A DNA stretch of 11,009 bases. Source: Actinomycetota bacterium (lineage in GTDB: Bacteria; Actinomycetota; Thermoleophilia; Solirubrobacterales; 70-9). The translations under genes and the position numbers were made by a program. Shown here one piece after another: positions 1 through 7,650 of this stretch. How positions within the stretch are numbered: the first letter of the stretch is position 1; each line of letters starts with the position of its first letter. The notes under the pieces are model-generated. The model saw only the letters and a program-made list of their open reading frames with translations, made no database searches and was not told the DNA's origin. The stretch spans positions 2,471 to 13,479 of the forward strand of contig VAYL01000160.1 in the NCBI GenBank assembly GCA_005884305.1. The letters are read 5' to 3'.

Positions 1-2303
1 GCGCTGCGGAGCGCGGCGGCGGGCGCGCGGTTTCGCGGGCGTGACCAGGTCCTCGAGGAAGCGGCCGGTGTATGAGGCGGGGTTGGCGGCGACCTCCTCC
101 GGGTTTCCGGTCGCGACCACCTCGCCCCCGGCCTCACCGCCCTCGGGGCCGAGGTCGATGATCCGGTCGGCGGACTTGATGACGTCGAGGTTGTGTTCGA
201 TGACGACGACCGTGTTGCCGTTCTCGACCAGCCGGTCGAGCACCTCGAGCAGCCGCTGCACATCCGCGAAGTGAAGCCCGGTCGTCGGCTCGTCGAGGAT
301 GTACAGCGTGTCGCCGGTCGCCACCTTCGACAGCTCGGTGGCCAGTTTCACCCGTTGCGCCTCGCCACCCGAGAGCGTTGTCGCCGGCTGACCGAGCCGG
401 ATGTAGTCAAGGCCCACGTCGTGGAGCGTCTGCAAGCGCCGCTTGATCTTGGGGATATGGGCGAAGAACTCGACCGCCTCTTCGACCGACATCTCGAGTA
501 CGTCGGCGATCGACTTGCCCTTGAACCGGACCTCGAGCGTCTCGCGGTTGTAGCGGCGGCCGTGGCACTGCTCGCACGGGACGTACACGTCCGGCAGGAA
601 GTGCATCTCGATCTTGATCTGGCCGTCGCCGCGGCAAACCTCGCAGCGGCCGCCCTTGACGTTGAAGCTGAACCGGCCTGGCTTGTAGCCGCGGACGCGC
701 GCCTCCTTGGTCTTCGAGAAGAGGTCGCGGATGTGATCGAACACGCCGGTGTAGGTCGCCGGGTGTGAGCGCGGTGTGCGGCCGATCGGCGACTGGTCGC
801 TGTTGATGATCTTGTCGATGTGCTCGAGCCCGTCGATCCGATCGTGGGCACCGGGCCGGAACCGGGCGCGGTGGAGGCGGTTGGCGACCGCGCGGTAGAG
901 GATCTCGTTGACGAGCGTGGACTTGCCCGAGCCGGACACGCCGGTCACGCAGCAGAAGACCCCGAGCGGAACCTCGACGTCGATGTTCTTGAGGTTGTGC
1001 TGGCGGGCACCGCGGACGACGAGCTCGTCGCGAGCCGACCGGCGGTGCGGGGGGACCGGAATCGAGCGCTTGCCGCTCAGGTACTGCCCGGTAAGCGACG
1101 CCGATGCGCGGGCTATCTGGGCCGGCGTTCCATCCGCCACTACCTCTCCCCCATGCTCTCCGGCGCCCGGGCCGAGGTCGACGACGTGGTCGGCGGCACG
1201 GATCGTGCCCTCATCGTGCTCGACGACGATCACGGTGTTGCCGAGATCCCGAAGCCGCTGAAGCGTGTCGATGAGCTTGGCGTTGTCGCGCTGATGAAGC
1301 CCGATCGACGGCTCGTCGAGGATGTACAGCACGCCCACGAGCGACGAGCCGATCTGCGTCGCGAGCCGGATGCGCTGCGCCTCGCCGCCGGACAGCGTGG
1401 TCGCGGCCCGCTCGAGCGACAGGTAGCCGATCCCCACGCTGTCGAGGAACCGCAGCCGCTCCGCAATCTCGCGCACGACCAGCCGCGCGATGGCGCGCTC
1501 GGTCTCGGTCAGCTCGAGCTCCTCGATCCACGCCAAGGCCGCCCGCGCGGACATCTGGGTGTACTCGTAGATGTTCAGGTCGCCCACCGTCACCGCGAGG
1601 CTCTCGGGACGCAGGCGGGCGCCGCCGCACTCCGGGCATGGCTGGAGCGCCATCAGGCCCTCGATCCGCTCGCGCGTATTGTCGGAGTCCGTCTCCCGGT
1701 ACCGGCGCTCGAGGCTCTTCAGCATGCCGTCGAAGCGGACCGTGTAGGTGCGGCGCCGCCCGAACCGGTTGCGGTAGCTGACCGTGTGCCGGTCGCTGCC
1801 GGTGCCCTCCAGCAGCAGGTCCCGGTCGCGCTGCGGCAGGTCCTGCCACGGCGTGTCGATGTCGATCCCGTTCGCCTCAGCGACCGCCTCCAGCAGGCGC
1901 CGGTGGTACATCGACGCGGCCTTCGTCCATGGCTCCAGAGCACCCTCGGAGATCGAGAGCGTGGGATCCGGGACGATCAGCTCGGGATCGATCACGCGCT
2001 GGAAGCCCAGGCCATGGCAGCGATGGCAGCAGCCGTGGGGCGAGTTGAACGAGAAGATCCGCGGCTCGAGCTCGGGCATCGACGTGCCGCAGTTCAGGCA
2101 CGCGAACTTCTCCGAGAACACGAGGACCTCACCCCGCTTGCCGGCGCTCGGGCCACTGAGGACCTTCACTCCCGGCGCCTCGTCGACACCAATGCCCGCC
2201 GGCTGCTCCGCTCCCGCCAGAACCTCTTGCCCTCGCCTGCGGCTCGGGCTTTCTTTTTGTGCTCCCGCGTCCGCGCCGGCGGGGTCTTCATCACTGCGAG
2301 CCT

Positions 2304-2310
<7 letters not shown>
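1..2310 (-). CDS. uvrA: UvrA excinuclease subunit A, C-terminal part (downstream of a frame break; runs off left edge)
   Basis: This is the larger part of UvrA, the dimeric ABC-type ATPase that finds DNA lesions and loads UvrB in nucleotide excision repair. The frame stays open from the break near 2320 to position 1 with no stop. Counting from the ATG at 2310, I see a CxxC pair at C71/C74 and another at C95/C98 (zinc module), ABC signature LSGGEAQR at 306-313, Walker B ILDEP at 330-334, second Walker A GVSGSGKS at 457-464, the conserved zinc module CEVC at 556-559 with PCEQC ending at C582, second signature at 646-653 and Walker B aspartate D673. The sequence ends in a typical tail, so little is missing at the edge. 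Residues 3-61 are a low-complexity Ala/Gly/Glu/Arg stretch much longer than the usual linker. The ATG at 2310 has GGAG six bases upstream (2317-2320) and overlaps the TGA of the 5' part, so separate translation is possible. Family identity is certain; whether it is functional is not. Confidence 0.93.
2128..2304 (-). other. Low-complexity insertion within UvrA
   Basis: This segment encodes about 59 residues rich in Ala, Gly, Glu, Ser and Arg between the EIEMV strand and the FSEKFAC zinc segment. Other UvrA proteins have only a handful of residues there. It contains the A-run CAAAAAGAAAG (minus strand, 2249-2259), unusual for this GC-rich region. It stays in frame with the downstream uvrA. It is probably a disordered loop at the edge of the signature domain; no known domain is recognised. 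Confidence 0.55.
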
Positions 2311-2978
<668 letters not shown>

Positions 2979-2989
2979 AACCTCAATCG

Positions 2990-2995
2990 ATTCTA
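2990..2995 (-). promoter_or_regulatory. Putative -10 element for uvrA
   Basis: TAGAAT on the minus strand matches the TANNNT consensus and ends 11 bases before the uvrA ATG. A start site about seven bases downstream would leave a leader of only about 4-5 bases. No good TTGACA-like -35 is seen at 16-18 bp; that space is occupied by the SOS box. Confidence 0.45.
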
Positions 2996-3001
2996 CGGAC
3001 G

Positions 3002-3015
3002 CGAACGGTTGTTCC
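3002..3015. promoter_or_regulatory. Putative LexA (SOS) box upstream of uvrA
   Basis: CGAACGGTTGTTCC contains the perfect dyad GAAC-N4-GTTC, the core of the LexA/DinR box used in Gram-positive bacteria and mycobacteria (CGAACNNNNGTTCG). It lies 24-37 bases before the uvrA ATG and directly upstream of the -10 element, in the spacer/-35 region, where a bound repressor would block RNA polymerase. uvrA is a classical SOS gene, so the placement is coherent. LexA itself is not in the window. Confidence 0.65.
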
Positions 3016-3087
3016 CGTCGGGCCGTGCCTGAGGTACGAGCGAAGGACACCCAAAGTGCGGATTCGGACTGGAAGTGCCGATCGCCG

Positions 3088-3118
3088 CAATCCGCATCCG
3101 GCTTCCGGACGCGGATTG
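3088..3118. repeat. Long inverted repeat (hairpin) between the MFS gene and uvrA
   Basis: The arms are CAATCCGC at 3088-3095 and GCGGATTG at 3111-3118. A further TCCGG/CCGGA pair (3097-3101 and 3105-3109) closes a CTT loop, with one mismatched position (3096/3110). In RNA this would be a stable stem of about 13 pairs. It lies 49-79 bases beyond the MFS stop codon and upstream of the uvrA promoter, so it could be the second half of a terminator. There is no T-run after it. The motif GCGGATT also occurs at 3058-3064, allowing an alternative pairing. Confidence 0.5.
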
Positions 3119-3122
3119 GGTT

Positions 3123-3143
3123 GACCGGGCAATTTGCCCGGTC
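3123..3143 (-). terminator. Candidate hairpin terminator after the MFS transporter gene
   Basis: Perfect arms GACCGGGC and GCCCGGTC flank the five-base loop AATTT. The hairpin begins 23 bases downstream of the MFS stop on the minus strand. It lacks a U-tract, which is common for intrinsic terminators in high-GC actinobacteria. Together with the adjacent hairpin at 3088-3118 it would separate transporter transcription from uvrA. Confidence 0.45.
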
Positions 3144-3166
3144 GAGCCCGGCCCACTTGCCCGTCC

Positions 3167-4363
3167 TCACGCAGTACTCGGGGTAGCCCTGAAAACGGGC
3201 CGAGCCAGGTACGCGATGCCGGCAGCCACGCCCGCAGCCGCCACGCATGTCACCAACCCCCGGTGCGGATGGCCCCCGGTGACGAGCGCTCCGCCCACCG
3301 CGCTGCCCGCCGCCACCCCGCCCGAGATGGCCGTGACCATCCACGTGAACGCCTCGGTGGCGGTGCCCTCCGGCGCGAGCTCGTCCACGAGGCCGTACAG
3401 AACTGTCCCGGCCGGGGCGAGCGCGAACCCGCTCACGATCATCAGCGGGATCGCCTCGGCGATCGATGTCGTCAGGAGCAGCGGCGCCAGCCCCACGGCC
3501 AGGAGCAGGCAGATGCGCGGATAGCGCTCCCCGGGCGGGGCCTCGTGATGTCGCGATCCGTACCACAGGCCGGCGACCAGGCTGGCGGCCGCCTGGAACG
3601 CGATCAGGACGCCGGCCATGCTGCTCGACCCCTCGTGGGTGGCGAACGCGGTGATGGAGATCTCCATCGCGCCGAGCGACACGCCGAACGAAACCTCGAT
3701 CGCGAGCAGCGCCAGGATGCCCCGGGAACGAAGCGGACCCGCCCAGTTCTCGGCGGTGGCGCCACCGCGCCACGAGCGAGATGCATGCGACAGCAGGAAG
3801 GTGACCGTTCCTATCGCCGCGAATCCCGCGTTCGCCAGCACCGCGAGGGTCGGAGAGCCCGCCGCGATCAGGGCCGCGGTCACCAGCGGCCCCGCGATGA
3901 ACGCGACCTCGAGCGAGACGGCGTCAAGCGCGTATGCGCTCTGGCGCAGCGACTGATCCGGGATCAGGCTCGACCAGAGGGCCCGCATGGCCGATCCCGT
4001 TGCCGCCTGACTCGCCCCGCAGGCGGCGCCGAGCACCGCGAGAGGCGCGATGCCCGCACCCGACCTGGCGGCGAGGATCAGCCCGATCAGCGCCAATGGG
4101 TTGAGCACCACCACAGCGCCGAGAATCCGGGTTTGCCCCAGCCTGTCGATGAGCCGGCCCTGGACCGGAAGCGAGATCGCGGTCGCGATCGCGAAGGCGG
4201 CCTCGACCACGCCGGCGATCGCGAAGGATCCGGTCTCGCCGCGCACGAGCAGGATGATCGCGAGCGATATCCCTGCGATCGGGATCCGGTCGATCGCCGT
4301 CCCGATCATGGGCTGCCTGGCGTCGCGGATCGCCAGGATCCGCCTGTACCGCTCTCCCCTCAC
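3167..4363 (-). CDS. MFS-type transporter, specificity unknown
   Basis: This is a 398-residue integral membrane protein of major facilitator type, probably an exporter of small molecules at the cytoplasmic membrane. About 12 hydrophobic segments are spread over the whole length with no long soluble domain. Residues 69-79 ([11 protein letters not shown]) match the MFS motif A between helices 2 and 3. The second half repeats the pattern after a short central basic loop near residues 173-192. The length is normal for the family. The start is GTG at 4363; an in-frame upstream extension is limited by the divergent VOC gene starting at 4393. The two genes share a 29-bp divergent region and may be co-regulated. 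The substrate cannot be read from the sequence. Confidence 0.88.
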   Translation of the reverse strand: MRGERYRRILAIRDARQPMIGTAIDRIPIAGISLAIILLVRGETGSFAIAGVVEAAFAIATAISLPVQGRLIDRLGQTRILGAVVVLNPLALIGLILAARSGAGIAPLAVLGAACGASQAATGSAMRALWSSLIPDQSLRQSAYALDAVSLEVAFIAGPLVTAALIAAGSPTLAVLANAGFAAIGTVTFLLSHASRSWRGGATAENWAGPLRSRGILALLAIEVSFGVSLGAMEISITAFATHEGSSSMAGVLIAFQAAASLVAGLWYGSRHHEAPPGERYPRICLLLAVGLAPLLLTTSIAEAIPLMIVSGFALAPAGTVLYGLVDELAPEGTATEAFTWMVTAISGGVAAGSAVGGALVTGGHPHRGLVTCVAAAGVAAGIAYLARPVFRATPSTA

Positions 4364-4369
4364 GCGCCC

Positions 4370-4388
4370 TAGGGTGCCATAGGGTCCG
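4370..4388. repeat. Tandem TAGGGT motif in the 29-bp divergent promoter region
   Basis: TAGGGTGCC (4370-4378) and TAGGGTCCG (4380-4388) are repeated with exactly 10-bp spacing, one helical turn, between two divergent GTG starts. The second copy is placed as a -10 element for the VOC gene. The repeat could also be a small operator. The space is too short for two independent promoters. Confidence 0.35.
4380..4385 (+). promoter_or_regulatory. Putative -10 element for the VOC gene (leaderless)
   Basis: TAGGGT fits TANNNT and ends seven bases before the GTG start at 4393, so transcription would begin at or next to the start codon. No clear -35 is seen; that position falls inside the MFS coding sequence. 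AGGG (4381-4384) could alternatively be a weak ribosome-binding site eight bases from GTG, so the leaderless reading is not certain. Confidence 0.4.
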
Positions 4389-4392
4389 TGAT

Positions 4393-4839
4393 GTGGCCGA
4401 GTCGCCGCCCGTATCGGGAATCTCTGAGCTGGTGCTCGAGGTCTCCGACCTGGAGGCGGCGCGACGGTTCTACGGCGAGACGCTCGGATTCGAGGAGACC
4501 AGGTATGGCGAGGGCCGCGACGATCGCCGCTGGTACCTGATCGGGGACACCGCCAGGCTCGGGATCTGGACTCCGCAGGTGGGGCTTGCGGGCGGGCGCG
4601 GCGGCGCCCATGTCCACTTCGCGTTTCACATCGATCGCCACGAGCTCGACCCGCTGCTGGACCGGCTGCGGTCGCAGGGCGTCGAGGTCGAGGGGCCGAT
4701 TCAGCTCGGCGCCGACCGCGCGATCTATGTGACCGACCCGGACGGCAACGTCGTCGAGTTCTGGACGCAGGACATGGCGGCCTACGGCGCCGAGGCGCGC
4801 GCCGGCGGCGAGCCGGGGACGTTCAAGCCGGACGCGTAG
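4393..4839 (+). CDS. VOC-superfamily (glyoxalase/dioxygenase-fold) protein
   Basis: This is a 148-residue single-domain vicinal-oxygen-chelate protein with two beta-alpha-beta-beta-beta halves. Residues 11-35 (SELVLEVSDLEAARRFY...LGFE) are the standard first module. The second module runs from GAHVHFAFHI (71-80) to YVTDPDGNVVEFW (112-124). By position the metal-ligand candidates are E12 (where glyoxalase I-type proteins often have His), H75 and E122. The length is typical. Members include glyoxalase I, fosfomycin- and bleomycin-resistance proteins and ring-cleaving dioxygenases; nothing here picks one. It starts with GTG. It is divergent from the MFS transporter, a pairing that could fit detoxification plus export, but that is speculation. 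It converges on the coiled-coil gene with 9 bp between the stop codons. Confidence 0.88.
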   Translation: MAESPPVSGISELVLEVSDLEAARRFYGETLGFEETRYGEGRDDRRWYLIGDTARLGIWTPQVGLAGGRGGAHVHFAFHIDRHELDPLLDRLRSQGVEVEGPIQLGADRAIYVTDPDGNVVEFWTQDMAAYGAEARAGGEPGTFKPDA

Positions 4840-4848
4840 CCCACCTCG

Positions 4849-5442
4849 CTACTTGCCGGCCTTGGAATAGACCTCGTCCAGCAGGCCGTCGAGATCGGCG
4901 ACCTCGTAATCGGCGGCGAGCTGCTCCTTCGCCGCCTCGCGCGCGATCCCGTCGAGGGCCAGCTTCATCGCCACCAAGCGGGCCGCCGCGTCGTCATCCC
5001 CCGTCGCCGCGTCGCCGTTGGCGCTCGCGGGGGTCTCCGGCGCCTCGGGCGGCGGCGTCGGCTCCGGGGTGGGCTCGGGCATCGGCTCCGGCACGGGCGC
5101 CGGTGTTGGCTCTGGCGTGGGATCCGGGGTCGGCTCGGGCGTCTGCGGGGGCTCCGGTTCGGGGACGGTGACAGGCCCTGGCTCGACCTCGCCGGAGAGC
5201 CGGCCGCGCAGGTCCGAGAGCGCAGTCTGGACCTCGTCCAGCCGCCGGCGAGCGTCGGCCTCCGCGTCCGCTCGAATCCGCTCCGCCTCGGAGCGCAGGC
5301 GATCCGCCTCCGCGCGAACCTTCTCGGCCTGCGCTTCGGCTTCGCTCAAGATCTCCTGGGCCTGCTGCTGCGCCTCGTCGATGGCCTGGCGGACGTTCTC
5401 AGCGACCTGGTCGACGAGCTTCTGCGCCTTCTTGGCATCCAT
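4849..5442 (-). CDS. Coiled-coil / Pro-rich linker protein, function unknown
   Basis: This is a 197-residue soluble protein in three parts. Residues 1-83 are a charged alpha-helical coiled coil rich in A, E, R and Q (heptad-like AEAQAEKVRAEADRLRSEAE), of a style seen in DivIVA-like or ATP-synthase b-like proteins. Residues 88-138 are a Pro/Glu/Thr linker of PEPTP-type repeats. Residues 154-197 (ARLVAMKLALDGIAREAA...LDGLLDEVYSKAGK) form a compact helical tail. I recall similar tails at the ends of otherwise different actinobacterial proteins, so it may be a small interaction module. No signal peptide or membrane segment is visible. The ATG at 5442 follows a TAATCT -10 by six bases. The gene begins 39 bp after the uvrB stop in the same direction but seems to have its own promoter. 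I do not recognise a named family. Confidence 0.8.
   Translation of the reverse strand: MDAKKAQKLVDQVAENVRQAIDEAQQQAQEILSEAEAQAEKVRAEADRLRSEAERIRADAEADARRRLDEVQTALSDLRGRLSGEVEPGPVTVPEPEPPQTPEPTPDPTPEPTPAPVPEPMPEPTPEPTPPPEAPETPASANGDAATGDDDAAARLVAMKLALDGIAREAAKEQLAADYEVADLDGLLDEVYSKAGK
5029..5181. repeat. Degenerate PEPTP-coding repeat tract
   Basis: This is a tract of short repeats (plus-strand pattern GGCTCCGG/GGGCTCGGG) encoding the Pro-Glu-Thr linker of the coiled-coil protein. Such tracts vary in copy number by slippage. In the opposite frame it produces a spurious GSGVGSG open frame. Confidence 0.7.
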
Positions 5443-5448
5443 GGTCCG

Positions 5449-5454
5449 AGATTA
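5449..5454 (-). promoter_or_regulatory. Putative -10 element for the coiled-coil gene (leaderless)
   Basis: TAATCT on the minus strand fits TANNNT and ends six bases before the ATG at 5442. No Shine-Dalgarno-like purine run fits between it and the start, so the transcript would begin at or within a base of the start codon. It lies in the 39-bp gap after uvrB. Confidence 0.45.
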
Positions 5455-5481
5455 CAGCGCCGACGCGCCCTGCATGACCGC

Positions 5482-7482
5482 TTACGCCCGCAGAGCGTCG
5501 AGGTCCGCGCGCAGCTCCTTGAGCTCGTCGCGGATGCGGGCCGCCTCCTCGAAGCGAAGCTCGTCGGCGGCTGCCAGCATCTCCTCCTCCAGCTCGACGA
5601 TGATCTTCTCGAGTTCCTCGGGGCTCTTGATGACCTCACCGTCGCGCTGAACCCGGCGTCGGCGCGCGGGTGCGGTCCGCGACTCCATCGCCAGGAAGTC
5701 GCTGATGTCGGAGATCCCCTTCTGGACCGTCTCCGGAGTGATGCCGTGCTCGCGGTTGTACTCCAGCTGGATCTCGCGTCGGCGGTCCGTCTCACGGAGC
5801 GCAGCCCGCATCGCCTCGGTCTCGCGGTCCGCGTACATCAGGACCCGACCGCGCACGTTTCGAGCGGCGCGGCCGATGGTCTGGATCAGGCTCGTCTCCC
5901 CGCGCAGGAAGCCCTCCTTGTCCGCGTCGAGCACCGCGACCAGCGACACCTCCGGTAGGTCGAGGCCCTCCCGCAGCAGGTTCACGCCGACGAGGACGTC
6001 GTATTCGCCGAGCCGCAGGTCGCGCACGATCTGGATCCTCTCCAACGTGTCGATCTCGGAGTGCAGGTAACGGACCCGGAAGCCATGCTCGAGGAGATAG
6101 GCCGTCAGGTCCTCGGCCATCTTCTTGGTAAGCGTCGTCACCAGCGTGCGCTCGCTTACCTCGACCCGCCGTCGCACCTCGTTCATGAGGTCGTCGATCT
6201 GGTTGCGGGTTTCACGCACGTCGACCTCCGGGTCGACGATCCCGGTCGGTCGGACGATCTGCTCAACGATCCGCTTGGCGGACGCGCGCTCGAAGTCGCC
6301 CGGCGTCGCCGACACCATCACCATCTGGCCGATCCGGGTGAGGAACTCCTCGAAGCGAAGCGGGCGGTTGTCCAGCGCCGACGGAAGCCGGAACCCGTGG
6401 TCGACGAGCGTCTGCTTTCGCGACCGGTCCCCCTCGTACATGCCCCCGAGCTGCGGGACCGTCTGGTGCGACTCGTCGACGAACACGACGAAGTCGTCGG
6501 GGAAGTAGTCGATCAGCGTGTGGGGCGGGCTCCCCTCGGCCCGGCCGTCGAGGATCCGCGAGTAGTTCTCGATCCCGGGCGCGAAGCCCAGCTCTTTGAG
6601 GAGCTCCATGTCGTACTCGGTCCGCTGCCGCAGCCGGTGCGCCTCGAGCATCTTGCCCCGCTCCTCGAAGAAGGCGACCCGCTCGTTCAGCTCCTGCTTG
6701 ATCTCGGAGACCGACCGCTCGATCGTCTCCTCCCTGGTGACGTAGTGCGTCGCCGGCCACACGGCCACGTGGTCGATCTCGTCGAAGATCTCACCCGTCA
6801 GCGGGTCGAAGTGCTGGATCGACTCCACCTCGTCCCCGAACAGCGCGATCCGGAAGGCGGTCTCCGCGTAGGCCGGGAAGACCTCGAGCATCTCGCCCTT
6901 GCCGCTGAAGGTCCCGCGGGTGAGGACGGTGTCGTTGCGGCCGTACTGCATCCCGATCAGCTTGCGGAAGGTCTCGTCGCGGTCGACCCATTCCCCCACC
7001 TTGAACAGCTGCATCTGCTCCTTGTAGAGCTCGGGCGAGCCGATGCCGTAGATGCAGGAGACCGAGGCGACGATCACGACGTCGCGCCGGGCGAGCAGCG
7101 CGGCAGTCGCCGAGTGCCGCAGGCGGTCGATCTCGTCGTTGATCGACGAGTCCTTCTCGATGTAGAGGTCCTGCGCGGGGACGTACGCCTCGGGCTGGTA
7201 GTAGTCGTAGTAGCTGACGAAGTACTCGACGGAGTTCTCGGGGAAGAATTCCCGGAACTCGTTGCAGAGCTGCGCGGCGAGCGTCTTGTTGTGGGCGATG
7301 ACGAGCGCCGGGCGCTGCACTCGCTCGATTACTCCGGCCATCGTGAACGTCTTGCCGGTCCCCGTCGCCCCGAGAAGCGTGAGGAATCGCTCGTCGGCGC
7401 CCAGCCCCTCGGCGAGCGACGCGATCGCCTTGGGCTGGTCGGCGGTGGCGGTGTAGGCAGGATTCAGCTGAAACTGCGGCAT
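5482..7482 (-). CDS. uvrB: UvrB excinuclease subunit B
   Basis: UvrB is the helicase-like damage-verification subunit of nucleotide excision repair. UvrA loads it at lesions and it then recruits UvrC. The protein has 666 residues, a normal length. It shows the N-terminal [16 protein letters not shown] segment, Walker A GATGTGKT at 38-45, the strand-separating beta-hairpin region [12 protein letters not shown] at 91-102, motif DESHQT at 336-341, SATPG further on, the motif VI region IGRAARN, and a C-terminal UVR motif ([15 protein letters not shown]) that contacts UvrC. The start at 7482 (MPQFQL) is chosen over the longer open frame up to 7644, because the extension has no family similarity and a -10 element sits seven bases before 7482. 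No frame break is seen, in contrast to uvrA. Confidence 0.97.
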   Translation of the reverse strand: MPQFQLNPAYTATADQPKAIASLAEGLGADERFLTLLGATGTGKTFTMAGVIERVQRPALVIAHNKTLAAQLCNEFREFFPENSVEYFVSYYDYYQPEAYVPAQDLYIEKDSSINDEIDRLRHSATAALLARRDVVIVASVSCIYGIGSPELYKEQMQLFKVGEWVDRDETFRKLIGMQYGRNDTVLTRGTFSGKGEMLEVFPAYAETAFRIALFGDEVESIQHFDPLTGEIFDEIDHVAVWPATHYVTREETIERSVSEIKQELNERVAFFEERGKMLEAHRLRQRTEYDMELLKELGFAPGIENYSRILDGRAEGSPPHTLIDYFPDDFVVFVDESHQTVPQLGGMYEGDRSRKQTLVDHGFRLPSALDNRPLRFEEFLTRIGQMVMVSATPGDFERASAKRIVEQIVRPTGIVDPEVDVRETRNQIDDLMNEVRRRVEVSERTLVTTLTKKMAEDLTAYLLEHGFRVRYLHSEIDTLERIQIVRDLRLGEYDVLVGVNLLREGLDLPEVSLVAVLDADKEGFLRGETSLIQTIGRAARNVRGRVLMYADRETEAMRAALRETDRRREIQLEYNREHGITPETVQKGISDISDFLAMESRTAPARRRRVQRDGEVIKSPEELEKIIVELEEEMLAAADELRFEEAARIRDELKELRADLDALRA

Positions 7483-7489
7483 GAGAAAA

Positions 7490-7495
7490 ACGATA
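7490..7495 (-). promoter_or_regulatory. Putative -10 element for uvrB (leaderless)
   Basis: TATCGT on the minus strand fits TANNNT and ends seven bases before the uvrB ATG. The seven bases are TTTTCTC, with no Shine-Dalgarno sequence, so a leaderless mRNA starting at the ATG is the simplest reading. No GAAC-N4-GTTC SOS box is found in the 168 bp upstream. Confidence 0.5.
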
Positions 7496-7528
7496 GCCGC
7501 GCCTCGCGCCGATACCCGTTGGCCGCCC

Positions 7529-7542
7529 GCGGCTAAGGCCGC
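7529..7542 (-). terminator. Candidate small hairpin in the region between the membrane-protein gene and uvrB
   Basis: GCGGC and GCCGC arms flank a CTTA loop (minus strand), about 110 bases after the membrane-protein stop and before the uvrB promoter. It has only five pairs and no U-tract. It may act with the neighbouring imperfect hairpin to end the coaE operon transcript. Support is weak. Confidence 0.25.
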
Positions 7543-7543
7543 A

Positions 7544-7576
7544 GTTCCCGGATACCGATGCGGATTGGGAGGGAAC
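7544..7576. repeat. Imperfect inverted repeat with GCGGATTGGG motif
   Basis: Outer arms GTTCCC (7544-7549) and GGGAAC (7571-7576) enclose CCGAT (7555-7559) and ATTGG (7564-7568), which pair with one G-U around GCGG. The inner sequence GATGCGGATTGGG (7558-7570 region) nearly repeats GACGCGGATTGGG at 3108-3120 in the other intergenic region. It could be a terminator or a dispersed intergenic element. Confidence 0.35.
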
Positions 7577-7650
7577 ACGGCGCTCGCTCGAACGATTAAG
7601 TGGCGCATGGCCGCGCTGCCGGGCCAGGCCAGGTCGCTGTCCACGTCCGG

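Noticed and set aside
361..1400. Near-repeat of ABC signature and Walker B sequences as a possible duplication
   Set aside because: UvrA normally contains two homologous ATPase halves, so the similarity is expected.
2979..3773. Long minus-strand frame running into uvrA from 3773
   Set aside because: The part upstream of 2978 overlaps the MFS gene in another frame and crosses the uvrA promoter; only the part from ATG 2978 matches UvrA.
3134..4372. 412-codon plus-strand open frame opposite the MFS gene
   Set aside because: It has a highly charged R/D/G-rich sequence typical of antisense GC-rich DNA; the minus strand encodes a clear 12-segment transporter.
5018..5650. Gly-Ser repeat protein (GSGVGSG) on the plus strand
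   Set aside because: It is the reverse reading of the PEPTP linker and coiled coil and has no independent start signal or domain.
6061..7536. 491-codon plus-strand open frame opposite uvrB
   Set aside because: It is a mirror of uvrB codons (long LVV/EDL runs) with no domain; uvrB on the other strand is unambiguous.
7483..7644. N-terminal extension of uvrB to 7644
   Set aside because: The 54 extra residues have no UvrB similarity, and the -10 element and family start both support 7482.
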